A stretch of DNA of 64,000 nt from Duganella aquatilis (GTDB taxonomy: Bacteria; Pseudomonadota; Gammaproteobacteria; Burkholderiales; Burkholderiaceae_D), in contig NZ_WKJL01000005.1 in assembly GCF_009674565.1 (NCBI RefSeq), forward strand, positions 1 through 64,000. Reading direction: 5' to 3'. A program made the translations under genes and the position numbers. Shown one piece after another: positions 9,089 through 18,222 of this stretch; the first letter of the stretch is position 1; each line of letters starts with the position of its first letter. The notes under the pieces are model-generated. The model was not told the DNA's origin. It saw nothing but the letters and a program-made list of their open reading frames with translations, and made no database searches.

Positions 9089-10510
9089 TCAGGCGTGGGC
9101 CGGATTGACGGCCGGGATAATTGCCACGGCGGTGTCGCGGTTACGCAGGGTCATCCAGGTGTTGTAGGCCATCACGCACATGCCCGCCAGGTACAGGCCG
9201 CCGCCGGCGACACGCACCACGTAGTACGGATAGGTGGCCTTGACGCCTTCGACAAAGGTGTAGGTCAGCGTGCCGTCCGGATTGACCGCGCGCCACATCA
9301 GGCCCTGCATCACGCCGGCAATCCACATCGCGGCGATGTACAGCACCACGCCAATGGTGGCGACCCAGAAGTGCAGGTCGATCAGCTTGGTCGAATACAT
9401 CTTCTGGTCGCCGGCGATGCGCGGGATGATGTAGTAGATCGAACCCATGGTGATGAAGCCCACCCAGCCCAGTGCGCCGCCGTGTACGTGGGCGATGGTC
9501 CAGTCGGTGTAGTGCGACAGCGAGTTGATGGTCTTGATCGACATCATCGGACCTTCGAAGGTGGCGATGCCGTAGAACGACAGCGAGACGATCATGAATT
9601 TCAGGATCGGATCGGTGCGCAGCTTGTGCCAGGCGCCCGACAGGGTCATCATGCCGTTGATCATGCCGCCCCAGCTCGGCGCCAGCAGCACCAGCGAGAA
9701 CACCATGCCGACCGATTGCGTCCAGTCCGGCAAGGCGGTGTAATGCAGGTGGTGCGGACCAGCCCACATATAGGTGAAGATCAGCGCCCAGAAGTGGACG
9801 ATCGACAGGCGGTACGAGTACACGGGGCGTTCGGCCTGCTTCGGAATGAAGTAGTAGACCATGCCCAGGTAGCCGGCGGTCAGGATGAAGCCCACCGCGT
9901 TATGGCCGTACCACCACTGGATCATCGCGTCCTGCACGCCGGCGTAGACCGAGTACGACTTGAACAGCGAGGCCGGCATCGACATGCTGTTCACCACGTG
10001 CAGGATGGTCACGGCGATGATGTAGGCGGCGAAGAACCAGTTGGCCACGTAGATGTGCTTGACGCGGCGCTTGATCAGCGTGCCGAAGAACACCACGGCG
10101 TAGGACACCCACACCAGCGCGATCAGGATCGAGATCGGCCATTCCAGTTCGGCGTATTCCTTGCCGCGGGTCAGACCCATCGGCAAGGTGACGACCGCGC
10201 TCAGAATCACGGCCTGCCAGCCCCAGAAGGTGAAGGCAGCCAATTTATCCGAAAATAAGCGCACCTGGCAGGTGCGTTGTACAACGTAATACGAAGTTGC
10301 AAACAGGCCGCAGATACCGAACGCAAAAATCACCGCGTTGGTATGGAGCGGACGCAGACGGCCATAAGTCAGCCATGGAATGTCCAGATTCAGCGCCGGC
10401 CATGCAAGCTGCGCGGCAATGATGACGCCGACGAGCATGCCGACGACGCCCCAGACTACGGTCGCAATCGTGAATTGCTTGACGACCTTGTAGTTGTAGT
10501 GTTGATCCAA
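9089..10510 (-). CDS. ccoN: cbb3-type cytochrome c oxidase subunit I
   Basis: 473 residues and about twelve membrane helices. Histidine ligands are visible in [10 protein letters not shown] (low-spin haem), [10 protein letters not shown] and [13 protein letters not shown] (copper B site), and in the later HVHGGALGW helix. This is the oxygen-reducing subunit of the high-affinity oxidase used at low oxygen. It is first in the ccoNOQPGH run. An FNR-type palindrome lies 67-80 bases upstream of the start, with a plausible -10 box in between. Confidence 0.97.
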   Translation of the reverse strand: MDQHYNYKVVKQFTIATVVWGVVGMLVGVIIAAQLAWPALNLDIPWLTYGRLRPLHTNAVIFAFGICGLFATSYYVVQRTCQVRLFSDKLAAFTFWGWQAVILSAVVTLPMGLTRGKEYAELEWPISILIALVWVSYAVVFFGTLIKRRVKHIYVANWFFAAYIIAVTILHVVNSMSMPASLFKSYSVYAGVQDAMIQWWYGHNAVGFILTAGYLGMVYYFIPKQAERPVYSYRLSIVHFWALIFTYMWAGPHHLHYTALPDWTQSVGMVFSLVLLAPSWGGMINGMMTLSGAWHKLRTDPILKFMIVSLSFYGIATFEGPMMSIKTINSLSHYTDWTIAHVHGGALGWVGFITMGSIYYIIPRIAGDQKMYSTKLIDLHFWVATIGVVLYIAAMWIAGVMQGLMWRAVNPDGTLTYTFVEGVKATYPYYVVRVAGGGLYLAGMCVMAYNTWMTLRNRDTAVAIIPAVNPAHA

Positions 10511-10534
10511 TTGAGTTCTCCCCGGAACACTTTG

Positions 10535-10548
10535 ATGATGTAGGTCAA
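10535..10548 (-). promoter_or_regulatory. Weaker FNR-like site overlapping the predicted ccoN start point
   Basis: On the minus strand, TTGACCTACATCAT matches the FNR pattern TTGAT-N4-ATCAA at 8 of 10 positions. Its centre lies at about the transcription start predicted from the main site. A role in dampening transcription is only a guess. Confidence 0.25.
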
Positions 10549-10590
10549 AGGTTACTTAGGAGAAGCTTAAAAATCCTTGATATAAGTCAA
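10549..10590 (-). promoter_or_regulatory. FNR-dependent promoter of ccoN
   Basis: The 14-mer at 10577-10590 reads TTGACTTATATCAA on the minus strand, nine of ten matches to the FNR consensus TTGAT-N4-ATCAA. If its centre is placed at -41.5 (class II), the -10 hexamer at 10554-10549 is TAACCT and the start point is 10542. The regulator gene lies 5 kb away on the other strand. Confidence 0.75.
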
Positions 10591-10601
10591 AATCCACAGG
10601 A

Positions 10602-10763
10602 TCACTGGTGATCGACGGGCGGCTTGTCGTCGTCTTGCAGGATGCGCAGCGCCGGGCCGACCAGGTCGTCGAACTGGCCGTCGTCGGAGGCATGGAAAAA
10701 GATCCACAACGCGACGAACACCAGCGCCACGCTGAGCGGAATGAGCAGGTACAGGGCTTCCAT
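10602..10763 (-). CDS. ccoS: cbb3 oxidase maturation protein CcoS
   Basis: 53 residues from the ATG at 10763, which overlaps the ccoI stop by one base (TGATG). It has one membrane helix (about 3-25) followed by the short acidic segment ASDDGQFDDLVGPALRIL typical of CcoS/FixS. A longer frame opening at 10841 lies inside ccoI and lacks family similarity. CcoS is needed for insertion of cofactors into the oxidase. It is the last gene before the ccoN promoter. Confidence 0.92.
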   Translation of the reverse strand: MEALYLLIPLSVALVFVALWIFFHASDDGQFDDLVGPALRILQDDDKPPVDHQ

Positions 10764-13225
10764 CAGCACACCTTGCGCAGGCGCAGCGCGTTGAGCACCA
10801 CCACCGCCGAACTGAGCGCCATGCCGACGCCGGACAGCCATGGATTGAGCAGGCCCAGCGCCGCCGCCGGAATCGCCGTGACGTTGTAGATGGTGGCCCA
10901 GCCGAGGTTCTGGCGGATGATGCGCATGGTGCGTTCGGCCACGCGCGCGCTGTCCGCCACGGCGCCGAGGCGGCCGTTGAGCAGCACCGCGTCGGCATGC
11001 GCTTGCGCCAGCGCGGCGCCGCTGCCCATGGCGAAGGAAACGTCGGCGGCGCCGAGCACGGCGGCGTCGTTGATGCCGTCGCCGATCATCGCCACCACGC
11101 AGCCGCGCCGCTGCATCTGCTGCACGAAATTAAGCTTGTCGGCCGGCAGGTAGCCGCCGACGGTGGTCTCGATGCCCAGCTGGTCGCCGACGCGGCGCGC
11201 CAGCACGTCATCGTCGCCGCTGACCAGCACCACGGTCTTGCCGGCCCTGCGGAAGTAATCGACCGTCTCCTGCGCATCCGGGCGCAGGCCGTCGCGCAGC
11301 TGCAGGCAGGCCAGCCACTGGCCCTCGACGCCGAGATAGACCGGCGTGACGCCATCGGCTGCGATGCGTTCCGGCGGCAGGCCGCTGATGCCGGCCACGA
11401 ACTGCGCGCTGCCCAGGCGGTAGCGGCGGTTGTGCACCGTGCCTTCCAGGCCGCAGCCGGCGGTCTCGGTCAACATGCAGGCGCTCCAGTTCTGCCGCCC
11501 TGCTTCGTCGGCGGCGTCGGTGATGGCGCGCGCCAGCGGGTGGGCGCTGCCGGCTTCCAGCGCGGCCGCCACCTGCAGGCAGAAGTCGGCGCGCATCGCG
11601 CCCAATTCCTGTATCCCTTGCAGCACCGGACGGCCCCAGGTCAGCGTGCCGGTTTTGTCCAGCACCACGTGGGTGGTGCGATGCAGGGTTTCCAATGTTT
11701 GCGGACCGGTCACCAGCACGCCCTGGCGCAGCAGGTTGTCGGTGGCGGCGGCCAGCGCGGTCGGCGTCGCCAGCGACAGCGCGCACGGGCAGGACACCAC
11801 CAGCACCGCGATGGCGATCGGCCACGCGCGGGTGATGCCGCCGTCGTGCCAGTACCAGAAGCCGAAGGCGGCCAGCGCAAACAGCAGCAGTCCGGCCACG
11901 AACCACGCGGCCACGCGGTCGGCCCACAGCGAAATGCGCGGCTTTTCGCCGCCGGCGCGGTTGATCAGTTTCACCAGGTCGGACAAGGTGCTGTCCTGCG
12001 CCTTGCGCGTGACGCGCGCGATCACCATGCCGCCGGCGTTGATGGCGCCGCCGGGAATGGCGTCGCCGGCATTCTTCGGCACCGGCGCGCTTTCGCCGCT
12101 GAGCAGCGACAGGTCGAGCGAAGTACGGCCTTCGATGATGACGCTGTCGGCGGCCACCGCTTCGCCGGGCTTGATAACGATGATGTTATCCACAGCCAGC
12201 GCCGCCGCGCGCACGATGGTGGCGGCGCGGCTGGCCGGATAATTTTCCAGCAGCGAGGCCGATGCCGGCAGCGCGTGCTGCAAGCGCTCCAGCGCGGCGC
12301 CGGCCTTGCGCCGTGCGCGCAGTTCGAGATAGCGGCTGCACAGCAGCAGGAAGATGAACATGGTGACCGAGTCGAACCACACTTCGCCCTTGCCGCTGAA
12401 GGTGGCGATCACGCTGGCGCCAAACGCGGCGGCGATGCCCAGCGCCACCGGCACGTCCATTCCCAGCGCACGGGCGCGCAGGCTGGCCCAGGCGCCGCGC
12501 CAGAACGGCAGCGCCGCGTAGCAGATGGCGGGTAAGGTCAGCAGCAGGCTGGCCCAGCGCATCAGCGACGCCATGCTGTCGTCCAGCGTGCCGTCGTCGT
12601 GCGCGAGATAGGACGGGGCGACGTACATCATCACCTGCATCATCGACAGGCCGGCGACAAACAGCTGGCGCCCCAGCGTTTTCGCGGCGCGCTGCTGCTG
12701 GTCGGCGTGGCGGCCGGCGTCGTAGGGATAGGCGGCGTAGCCGATGGTGTGCAGCGCGCCGAGGATGTCGCCCGGCTTGCAGGCGTCGCTGCGCCAGCGC
12801 ACATAGAGTTTTTCGGTGGCGACGTTGAGCTGCGCGCTGTCGACGCCGGGCAGGCGCGCCAGCCGCTGCTCGATCAGCCACACGCAGGCGGCGCAGCGGA
12901 TGCCTTCGACGGTGAAGATGGATTCGCGGCTGTCTTCATCGAGCGCGAAGCGCGGGTCGGCGTTGTCGTACAGTTGCAGCTCCGGCGGCAGCTGCTGCGC
13001 GCCGTCGGCGCTGGCGGCATAGGCGGTGCGGTCGCGGTAGTAGCTTTCCTGGCCCAGGTCGACGATGGTCTGCGCCACCGCCGCGCAGCCGGGGCAGCAC
13101 ATGATGTGCGAGACGCCGGCGATCCCCACCGTCCAGGCGGCGTGGTCGACCACGTCGGGCAGCGGCTGGCCGCAGTGGTAGCAGGTGGCCAGGGCCGGGT
13201 CGTTCAAGGGTGTGGTGTGAGGCAT
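10763..13225 (-). CDS. ccoI: Copper-exporting P1B-type ATPase CcoI/FixI
   Basis: 820 residues from the ATG at 13225; an ATG at 13240 is also possible. The frame stays open to 13894, but that extension overlaps the TauE/SafE gene out of frame. The N-terminus has the FixI-specific cysteines (CYHCG at 15-18, CCPGC at 43-47) and an HMA domain with CAAC (C111, C114). The membrane metal site is CPC (C479-P-C481), the phosphorylation motif is DKTGT (D523), and the hinge motif GDGINDAAVL is present. It supplies copper for the cbb3 active site. It overlaps the end of the upstream gene and is coupled to ccoS. Confidence 0.95.
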   Translation of the reverse strand: MPHTTPLNDPALATCYHCGQPLPDVVDHAAWTVGIAGVSHIMCCPGCAAVAQTIVDLGQESYYRDRTAYAASADGAQQLPPELQLYDNADPRFALDEDSRESIFTVEGIRCAACVWLIEQRLARLPGVDSAQLNVATEKLYVRWRSDACKPGDILGALHTIGYAAYPYDAGRHADQQQRAAKTLGRQLFVAGLSMMQVMMYVAPSYLAHDDGTLDDSMASLMRWASLLLTLPAICYAALPFWRGAWASLRARALGMDVPVALGIAAAFGASVIATFSGKGEVWFDSVTMFIFLLLCSRYLELRARRKAGAALERLQHALPASASLLENYPASRAATIVRAAALAVDNIIVIKPGEAVAADSVIIEGRTSLDLSLLSGESAPVPKNAGDAIPGGAINAGGMVIARVTRKAQDSTLSDLVKLINRAGGEKPRISLWADRVAAWFVAGLLLFALAAFGFWYWHDGGITRAWPIAIAVLVVSCPCALSLATPTALAAATDNLLRQGVLVTGPQTLETLHRTTHVVLDKTGTLTWGRPVLQGIQELGAMRADFCLQVAAALEAGSAHPLARAITDAADEAGRQNWSACMLTETAGCGLEGTVHNRRYRLGSAQFVAGISGLPPERIAADGVTPVYLGVEGQWLACLQLRDGLRPDAQETVDYFRRAGKTVVLVSGDDDVLARRVGDQLGIETTVGGYLPADKLNFVQQMQRRGCVVAMIGDGINDAAVLGAADVSFAMGSGAALAQAHADAVLLNGRLGAVADSARVAERTMRIIRQNLGWATIYNVTAIPAAALGLLNPWLSGVGMALSSAVVVLNALRLRKVC

Positions 13226-13962
13226 AACATTTCCATCCATTCGGGCGTAACGCCTCCCGCTGCGCGGGCAAGCCCGATCACGCCGAACGCCAGCACCAGC
13301 AAGCCGCAGGCGATGCGCACCGGACGGCGCTGCATGGCTTTCTGCAGGCGCGCGCCAAGCAGGCCAAGGCCGGTCAGCATCGGCAGCGTGCCGAGGCCGA
13401 AGGCCAGCATCAGCGCGGCGCCGTCGGCGGCCGAGCCGCTCAGCAGCGCGGTGGTCAGCACGCTGTACACCATGCCGCAGGGCAGCCAGCCCCACAGCGC
13501 GCCGAGGGCGAAGGATTTTGGGGCGGTATCGGCGGGCATCAGGGTTTTCATGGCGGGACCGATGACGGGCTGGGCGCGCTGCCACAGCACACGGCCGCCC
13601 TGCTCCAGCACGGCCAGGCCGCGCCAGGCGTTCATCAGGTACAGGCCGAGCGCCACCAGCATCAGGTTGGCCAGCCAGTAAAAGCTCATCTGCACGCCAG
13701 CCACGGCGGCCAGGTTGCGCGCGCCGCCGGCCAGTCCGCCGGCCAGCGCGCCGGCGATCATGTAGCTGCCGATGCGGCCGGCGTTGTAGGCGAGGACATG
13801 GGACAGCGCATCGGCGCGCGCCGCCACGATGGGGATGACGGCGCGCGGCGGCGGCCGCGATGCCGCCGACATCGCGGTGACGATGCCGCCGCACATGCCG
13901 ACGCAGTGGATGCTGCCGGCCAGGCCGACAACAAACACTGGCAGGAGCTGTGCGCCGTTCAT
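13204..13962 (-). CDS. TauE/SafE-like (UreH domain) membrane protein linked to cbb3 assembly
   Basis: 252 residues with about six membrane helices. It carries the HCVGMCGG motif near residues 19-26 and a second PCGM motif near 165, both characteristic of the UreH-like/DsbD-related group within TauE/SafE proteins. Members often sit beside ccoI and are thought to act in metal or thiol handling during cytochrome oxidase assembly. That role is inferred from context here. It starts 7 bases after the hemN stop, and its 3' end overlaps ccoI by 22 bases. Confidence 0.82.
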   Translation of the reverse strand: MNGAQLLPVFVVGLAGSIHCVGMCGGIVTAMSAASRPPPRAVIPIVAARADALSHVLAYNAGRIGSYMIAGALAGGLAGGARNLAAVAGVQMSFYWLANLMLVALGLYLMNAWRGLAVLEQGGRVLWQRAQPVIGPAMKTLMPADTAPKSFALGALWGWLPCGMVYSVLTTALLSGSAADGAALMLAFGLGTLPMLTGLGLLGARLQKAMQRRPVRIACGLLVLAFGVIGLARAAGGVTPEWMEMLCLTPHP

Positions 13963-13969
13963 CGCATCC

Positions 13970-15382
13970 TCAGATCGTCTTCGAATAGCGCAGCGGCTGC
14001 GGCGCCACGTCCTGCGCGACGCCCAGGTAACGGTCGAACACCATGCAGATATTGCGGATCAGCAGACGGCCTTTCGGCGTCACCGAAATCCATTCGTCGT
14101 CGATGGTAATCAGGCCATCCTCCACGAAGGCTTTCAGCTTCTCCAGCTCCGCCGCGAAATACTGCTGGAACTTGATCGGGAAGCCCTGTTCGATCGACGA
14201 CAGCGACAGCTCGAAATTGCACATCAACTTGCCGATCACGATACGGCGCAGCAGGTCGTCGTTGTCCATCTTGATGCCGCGCGTGATCGGCAGCACGCCG
14301 CCGTCGAGTTTCTCGTAGTAGGCGTCGAGCGTCTTTTCGTTCTGGCTGTAGGTCGCGCCGACCGCGCTGATGGCCGATACGCCGCACGAAATCAGCTCCG
14401 ATTCCGCGCGCGTCGAATAGCCCTGGAAGTTGCGCTGCAAGCGGCCCTGGCGCTGGGCGATGGCCAGCTCGTCGTCCGGCTTGGCGAAATGGTCCATGCC
14501 GATGTAGATGTAGCCGGCGTCGCACAGGCGCTGGATGCACATCGCCAGCAGCTCCAGCTTGACGGCCGGCGTCGGCATGTCGGCGTCGGCGATGCGGCGC
14601 TGCGGCTTGAAGATGTGCGGCAGGTGCGCGTAGTTGTACAGCGCGATGCGGTCCGGGCTGGCGGCGATCACCTTTTCCAGCGTCTGCGCCATGCTGGTCA
14701 TGGTCTGCTTCGGCAGGCCGTAAATCAGGTCGATGCTGATCGAGCGGTAGCCGGCGGCGCGCGCGGCGTCCATCACGGCGCGCGTTTCGGCTTCCGGCTG
14801 GATGCGGTTGACGGCCTTCTGCACTTCCGGATCGAAGTCCTGTACACCGAGGCTGATGCGGTTGAAGCCCTGCGCGCGCAGGCTGTGCACGCGCTCCACG
14901 CTGACCGTGCGCGGATCGATCTCGATCGAGTATTCGCCATGGGCGTCGTCGGCGAAATCGAAGTTGGCGTGCAGGTGGGCCATCAAGTCGCCCATCTGCT
15001 TGTCGCTCAGGTAGGTCGGCGTGCCGCCGCCGAAGTGCAGCTGCTCGATCTGACCCATGCCGTCGAACAGGCGGCCCTGCATGTCGATCTCCTGCTTCAG
15101 GTAGCCGAGGTAGACGGCGGCCTTGCTGTGATCCTTGGTGACGATCTTGTTGCAGCCGCAGTAGTAGCAGACCGTATCGCAGAACGGAATGTGGATGTAA
15201 AGCGACAAGGGCCGGCGACTGCGGCGCATGCGCAGGCCGGCCACCGCTTCCAGGAACTGGCTGTAGCCAAAGTCGCCCTGGAAGCGGTCCGCAGTCGGGT
15301 AGGAGGTGTAGCGTGGGCCCGACTGACTCAGTTTGCTGATGATGGCAGCATCAAATTCGACGGGTGGAAAAGGCGTATTCAT
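13970..15382 (-). CDS. hemN: Oxygen-independent coproporphyrinogen III oxidase
   Basis: 470 residues, the normal size. YTSYPTADRF near the N-terminus and the radical-SAM cysteines C68, C72, C75 and C77 (FCDTVCYYCGC) are diagnostic for HemN. It decarboxylates coproporphyrinogen III to protoporphyrinogen IX without oxygen, keeping haem synthesis going when the cbb3 oxidase is needed. It starts 3 bases after the aer stop, so it is very likely transcribed from the FNR-type promoter ahead of aer. Confidence 0.95.
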   Translation of the reverse strand: MNTPFPPVEFDAAIISKLSQSGPRYTSYPTADRFQGDFGYSQFLEAVAGLRMRRSRRPLSLYIHIPFCDTVCYYCGCNKIVTKDHSKAAVYLGYLKQEIDMQGRLFDGMGQIEQLHFGGGTPTYLSDKQMGDLMAHLHANFDFADDAHGEYSIEIDPRTVSVERVHSLRAQGFNRISLGVQDFDPEVQKAVNRIQPEAETRAVMDAARAAGYRSISIDLIYGLPKQTMTSMAQTLEKVIAASPDRIALYNYAHLPHIFKPQRRIADADMPTPAVKLELLAMCIQRLCDAGYIYIGMDHFAKPDDELAIAQRQGRLQRNFQGYSTRAESELISCGVSAISAVGATYSQNEKTLDAYYEKLDGGVLPITRGIKMDNDDLLRRIVIGKLMCNFELSLSSIEQGFPIKFQQYFAAELEKLKAFVEDGLITIDDEWISVTPKGRLLIRNICMVFDRYLGVAQDVAPQPLRYSKTI

Positions 15383-15385
15383 AAT

Positions 15386-17026
15386 TTATGCTGCGAGGCG
15401 TTTCACTGTGGATGAAGACTTCTGGTTCGTGGCCGCGCGCACTGCGCGCGAGCTGCGTGCCGGACCGAACTTGAACAGGCTGACCGCTTGCGTCAGGCCG
15501 CCCGCTTCCAGCGCCAGGCTGGCGGTGGCGGCGGCGGCTTCCTCGACCAGCGCAGCGTTCTGCTGGGTCACCTGGTCCATGTGGGCGATGGCCGAGTTGA
15601 CCTGGTCGACGCCGATGCTCTGCTCGTGCGAGGCGACCGAGATTTCGCGCATGATGGCGGTCACCTGCTGCACCGAGGCCACCACTTCCTTCATGGTGGC
15701 GCCGGCGCGGTCGACCTGCACCATGCCGGCGCTGACCTTGCCGACCGAGACATCGATCAGGTTCTTGATGTCCTTGGCGGCGGTGGCGCTGCGTTGGGCC
15801 AGGTTGCGTACTTCGCCGGCCACGACGGCGAAGCCGCGGCCTTGTTCGCCGGCGCGGGCTGCTTCAACCGCAGCGTTCAGCGCCAGGATGTTGGTCTGGA
15901 AGGCGATGCCTTCGATCAGGCCGATGATGTCGACGATCTTGCGCGACGAGCTGTTGATTTCGTCCATGGTGGCGATGACGTCGGCCACGATCACGCCGCC
16001 CTGCACCGCCACTTCGGAGGCGTTCTGCGCCAGCTTGTTGGCCTGCTCGGAGTTGTCGGCGTTCTGCTTGACGGTCGAGGAGAACTGCTCGACGCTCGAT
16101 GCGGTTTCTTCCAGGCTGGCGGCCTGCGCCTCGGTGCGGCCGGACAGGTCGGCGTTGCCGGCGGCGATCTGGCGCGTGGCCACGGCCATGGTCTCGACGT
16201 TGACGCGGACGTCGCGGATGGTGGCGATCAGGTTGCTGTTCATTTGCTGCAGGGCGCGCAGCAGCTGGCCCACTTCGTCGGTGGCTTCGGTGTCGAAGGA
16301 GCCGGACAGGTCGCCGGCGGCGATGGCGCGGGCGCCGTGCAGCGCGCGGTCCAGCGGTTGCAGCACCGAGACGCGCAGCGTGTACCACAGGAACACGTTG
16401 ATGATCAGACCGAGGAAGGTGGCGGTGAAGATGCCGTAGTTATTCGCGCTGCTGCCGTTCAGCAGCGTGGCGCCGCAGACGATCACCTGCAGCACGTTGA
16501 CGATGCTGGTGGCGGCCCAAATGCGGAAGCCGAGCGACACATGGCTCAGGCGCGCGACCAGATGGCCCAGGCCCGGCTCGATGACCTGGCCGTTCTTGAT
16601 GCGGATGCGGTGGTGGGCTTCGGTGCGGATGGTGCGGTAGGCCTGTTCGGCCTTGGCGATCTGGTGGCGTTCGGCCTTGACGCGCACCGACATGTAGCCG
16701 ATGGTCTTGCCGTTTTCGCGGATCGGCGTGATGTTGGCGCGCACCCAGTAGTGGTCGCCGTTCTTGCAGCGGTTCTTGACGATGCCGGTCCATGGCGTGC
16801 CGGACTGGATCGACGACCACAGGTCAGCGAAGGCTTCGGCCGGCATGTCCGGGTGACGCACGAGGTTTTGCGGAGCGCCCAACAATTCATCCTCGCTGAA
16901 ACCGCTGATCTGCGTGAAGTACGGATTCACGTAGGTGATGTTGCCGTTCAGGTCAGTCTTCGACACGATGGCCTGGTCGTCGAGGACTTCGACTTCCCGG
17001 TTGGTGACTGGTTGATTGTTGCGCAT
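15386..17026 (-). CDS. aer: Aer-type aerotaxis receptor (PAS-HAMP-methyl-accepting)
   Basis: 546 residues. The N-terminal PAS domain (about 12-125) closely resembles that of E. coli Aer, including VRHPDMP and GIVKNRCKNGDHYWVRANI, so FAD-based redox sensing is expected. Hydrophobic segments near 165-215 anchor it in the inner membrane. A HAMP domain follows (about 215-268), then the long signalling domain with the conserved hairpin tip (GRGFAVVAGEVRNLAQRSA). It has no C-terminal NWETF-type methylation tether. It leads a run aer-hemN-TauE/SafE-ccoI-ccoS with gaps or overlaps of a few bases, coupling taxis toward suitable oxygen to the low-oxygen respiratory genes. Confidence 0.92.
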   Translation of the reverse strand: MRNNQPVTNREVEVLDDQAIVSKTDLNGNITYVNPYFTQISGFSEDELLGAPQNLVRHPDMPAEAFADLWSSIQSGTPWTGIVKNRCKNGDHYWVRANITPIRENGKTIGYMSVRVKAERHQIAKAEQAYRTIRTEAHHRIRIKNGQVIEPGLGHLVARLSHVSLGFRIWAATSIVNVLQVIVCGATLLNGSSANNYGIFTATFLGLIINVFLWYTLRVSVLQPLDRALHGARAIAAGDLSGSFDTEATDEVGQLLRALQQMNSNLIATIRDVRVNVETMAVATRQIAAGNADLSGRTEAQAASLEETASSVEQFSSTVKQNADNSEQANKLAQNASEVAVQGGVIVADVIATMDEINSSSRKIVDIIGLIEGIAFQTNILALNAAVEAARAGEQGRGFAVVAGEVRNLAQRSATAAKDIKNLIDVSVGKVSAGMVQVDRAGATMKEVVASVQQVTAIMREISVASHEQSIGVDQVNSAIAHMDQVTQQNAALVEEAAAATASLALEAGGLTQAVSLFKFGPARSSRAVRAATNQKSSSTVKRLAA

Positions 17027-17075
17027 TATTGTCTCTCCGACTTGATTTTATTGCTTTATCGCAATAGATATGGCC

Positions 17076-17117
17076 AGTTTACGTAGTCCCCCGGTCGAAT
17101 TTATTGATTTAGATCAA
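17076..17117 (-). promoter_or_regulatory. FNR-dependent promoter of the aer-hemN run
   Basis: TTGATTTAGATCAA at 17104-17117 is a perfect FNR palindrome (TTGAT-N4-ATCAA). With its centre at -41.5, the hexamer at the correct -10 position is TAAACT (17081-17076) and the start point is 17069, 43 bases before the aer ATG. There is no other gene in this gap except the 3' end of the DUF808 gene. Confidence 0.85.
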
Positions 17118-17186
17118 ATTTCACCGGATTGACGGGCGCGACTGCCCATCCGGGGTAGGACCGGACGGGCGCAAGGGGATGGGGAT

Positions 17187-18122
17187 TTAAGCGGGCTTTT
17201 TGACCAGGCGCACGATTTTGCTGAGGGCGGTGACGACCGCCAGGGCCAGCGCGCCGGCGATCAGGCCGGCGACGGCGTCGAGCAGGCTGGGGACGATCAC
17301 GGCCAGCAGCGGGCCGACCGTCGGCGTGGCGGCGACAGCTTCGGTGGCGTGGTGGATGATGTCGTGGGCGAACGGCAGGCCGTGGGTCAGGATGCCGCCG
17401 CCGACCATGAACATGGCCACCGTGCCGACAATGCCCAGCAATTTCATCAGGATAGGCGCGGCCGACAGCAGCACCCGGCCCAGCGCGCGCACCGCCGCGC
17501 CGCCGCGCTGGCTCAGGTAGAGACCGGCGTCGTCCATCTTGACGATGGCGGCCACCAGGCCGTACACGCCCACCGTCATCACCACGGCGATGCCGACCAC
17601 CACCGTCACCTGCTGCGCAAAGGTCGCCGTCGCCACCGTGCCCAGCGCGATGACGATGATTTCCGCCGACAGGATGAAGTCGGTGCGCACCGCGCCCTTG
17701 ATCTTCTCTTTTTCCAGCGCCACCAGGTCGACGTTGGGATCGGCCAGCGCCTCGCGCAGTTCGTTCTTGTGCTCGTCCTCGCCGCCGTGGAACAGGCTGT
17801 GGGCGATTTTCTCGAAGCCCTCGAAGCACAGGTACAAGCCACCCACCATCAGTAGCGGCGTGATGGCCCACGGCGCAAACGCGCTGATCGTCAGCGCCGC
17901 CGGCACCAGGATGGCCTTGTTCTTCAGCGAGCCGACGCCTACCGCCCACACCACCGGCAGCTCGCGCTCGGCGCGCACGCCGGCCACCTGCTGGGCATTC
18001 AGCGCCAGGTCGTCGCCCAGCACGCCGGCGGTTTTCTTGGCCGCCATTTTGCTCATCAGGGCGACATCATCGAGGATGGTTGCGATATCGTCGATCAGGG
18101 CTAACAGGCTGGAACCGGCCAT
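17187..18122 (-). CDS. DUF808 (YedI) family inner-membrane protein
   Basis: 311 residues from the ATG at 18122, which has an AAGGAG ribosome site nearby; an in-frame start at 18191 is less likely. The N-terminus (SSLLALIDDIATILDDVA) and the segment ELPVVWAVGVGSLKNK are typical of the DUF808/YedI family. I count about six membrane helices and a basic tail (VRLVKKPA). The function of the family is not established. It stands alone, divergent from the LysE-type gene, and is probably not part of the aer operon, since the FNR promoter lies downstream of its stop. Confidence 0.88.
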   Translation of the reverse strand: MAGSSLLALIDDIATILDDVALMSKMAAKKTAGVLGDDLALNAQQVAGVRAERELPVVWAVGVGSLKNKAILVPAALTISAFAPWAITPLLMVGGLYLCFEGFEKIAHSLFHGGEDEHKNELREALADPNVDLVALEKEKIKGAVRTDFILSAEIIVIALGTVATATFAQQVTVVVGIAVVMTVGVYGLVAAIVKMDDAGLYLSQRGGAAVRALGRVLLSAAPILMKLLGIVGTVAMFMVGGGILTHGLPFAHDIIHHATEAVAATPTVGPLLAVIVPSLLDAVAGLIAGALALAVVTALSKIVRLVKKPA

Positions 18123-18222
18123 CGAAGGCACTCCTTGTATGGTTTGACAGGCAATATTAACCCAAGCGAGTGCCGCGATGATGCGGCACAATACAGATTG
18201 CCACTATTTCCATGGATCGATG

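Noticed and set aside
10997..12535. 512-codon plus-strand frame opposite ccoI
   Set aside because: Shadow of the copper ATPase gene; composition dominated by H, R, G, Q and A without motifs.
13226..13894. Upstream extension of the ccoI frame
   Set aside because: It overlaps the TauE/SafE gene in another frame and reads Arg-rich nonsense; similarity to FixI begins at 13225.
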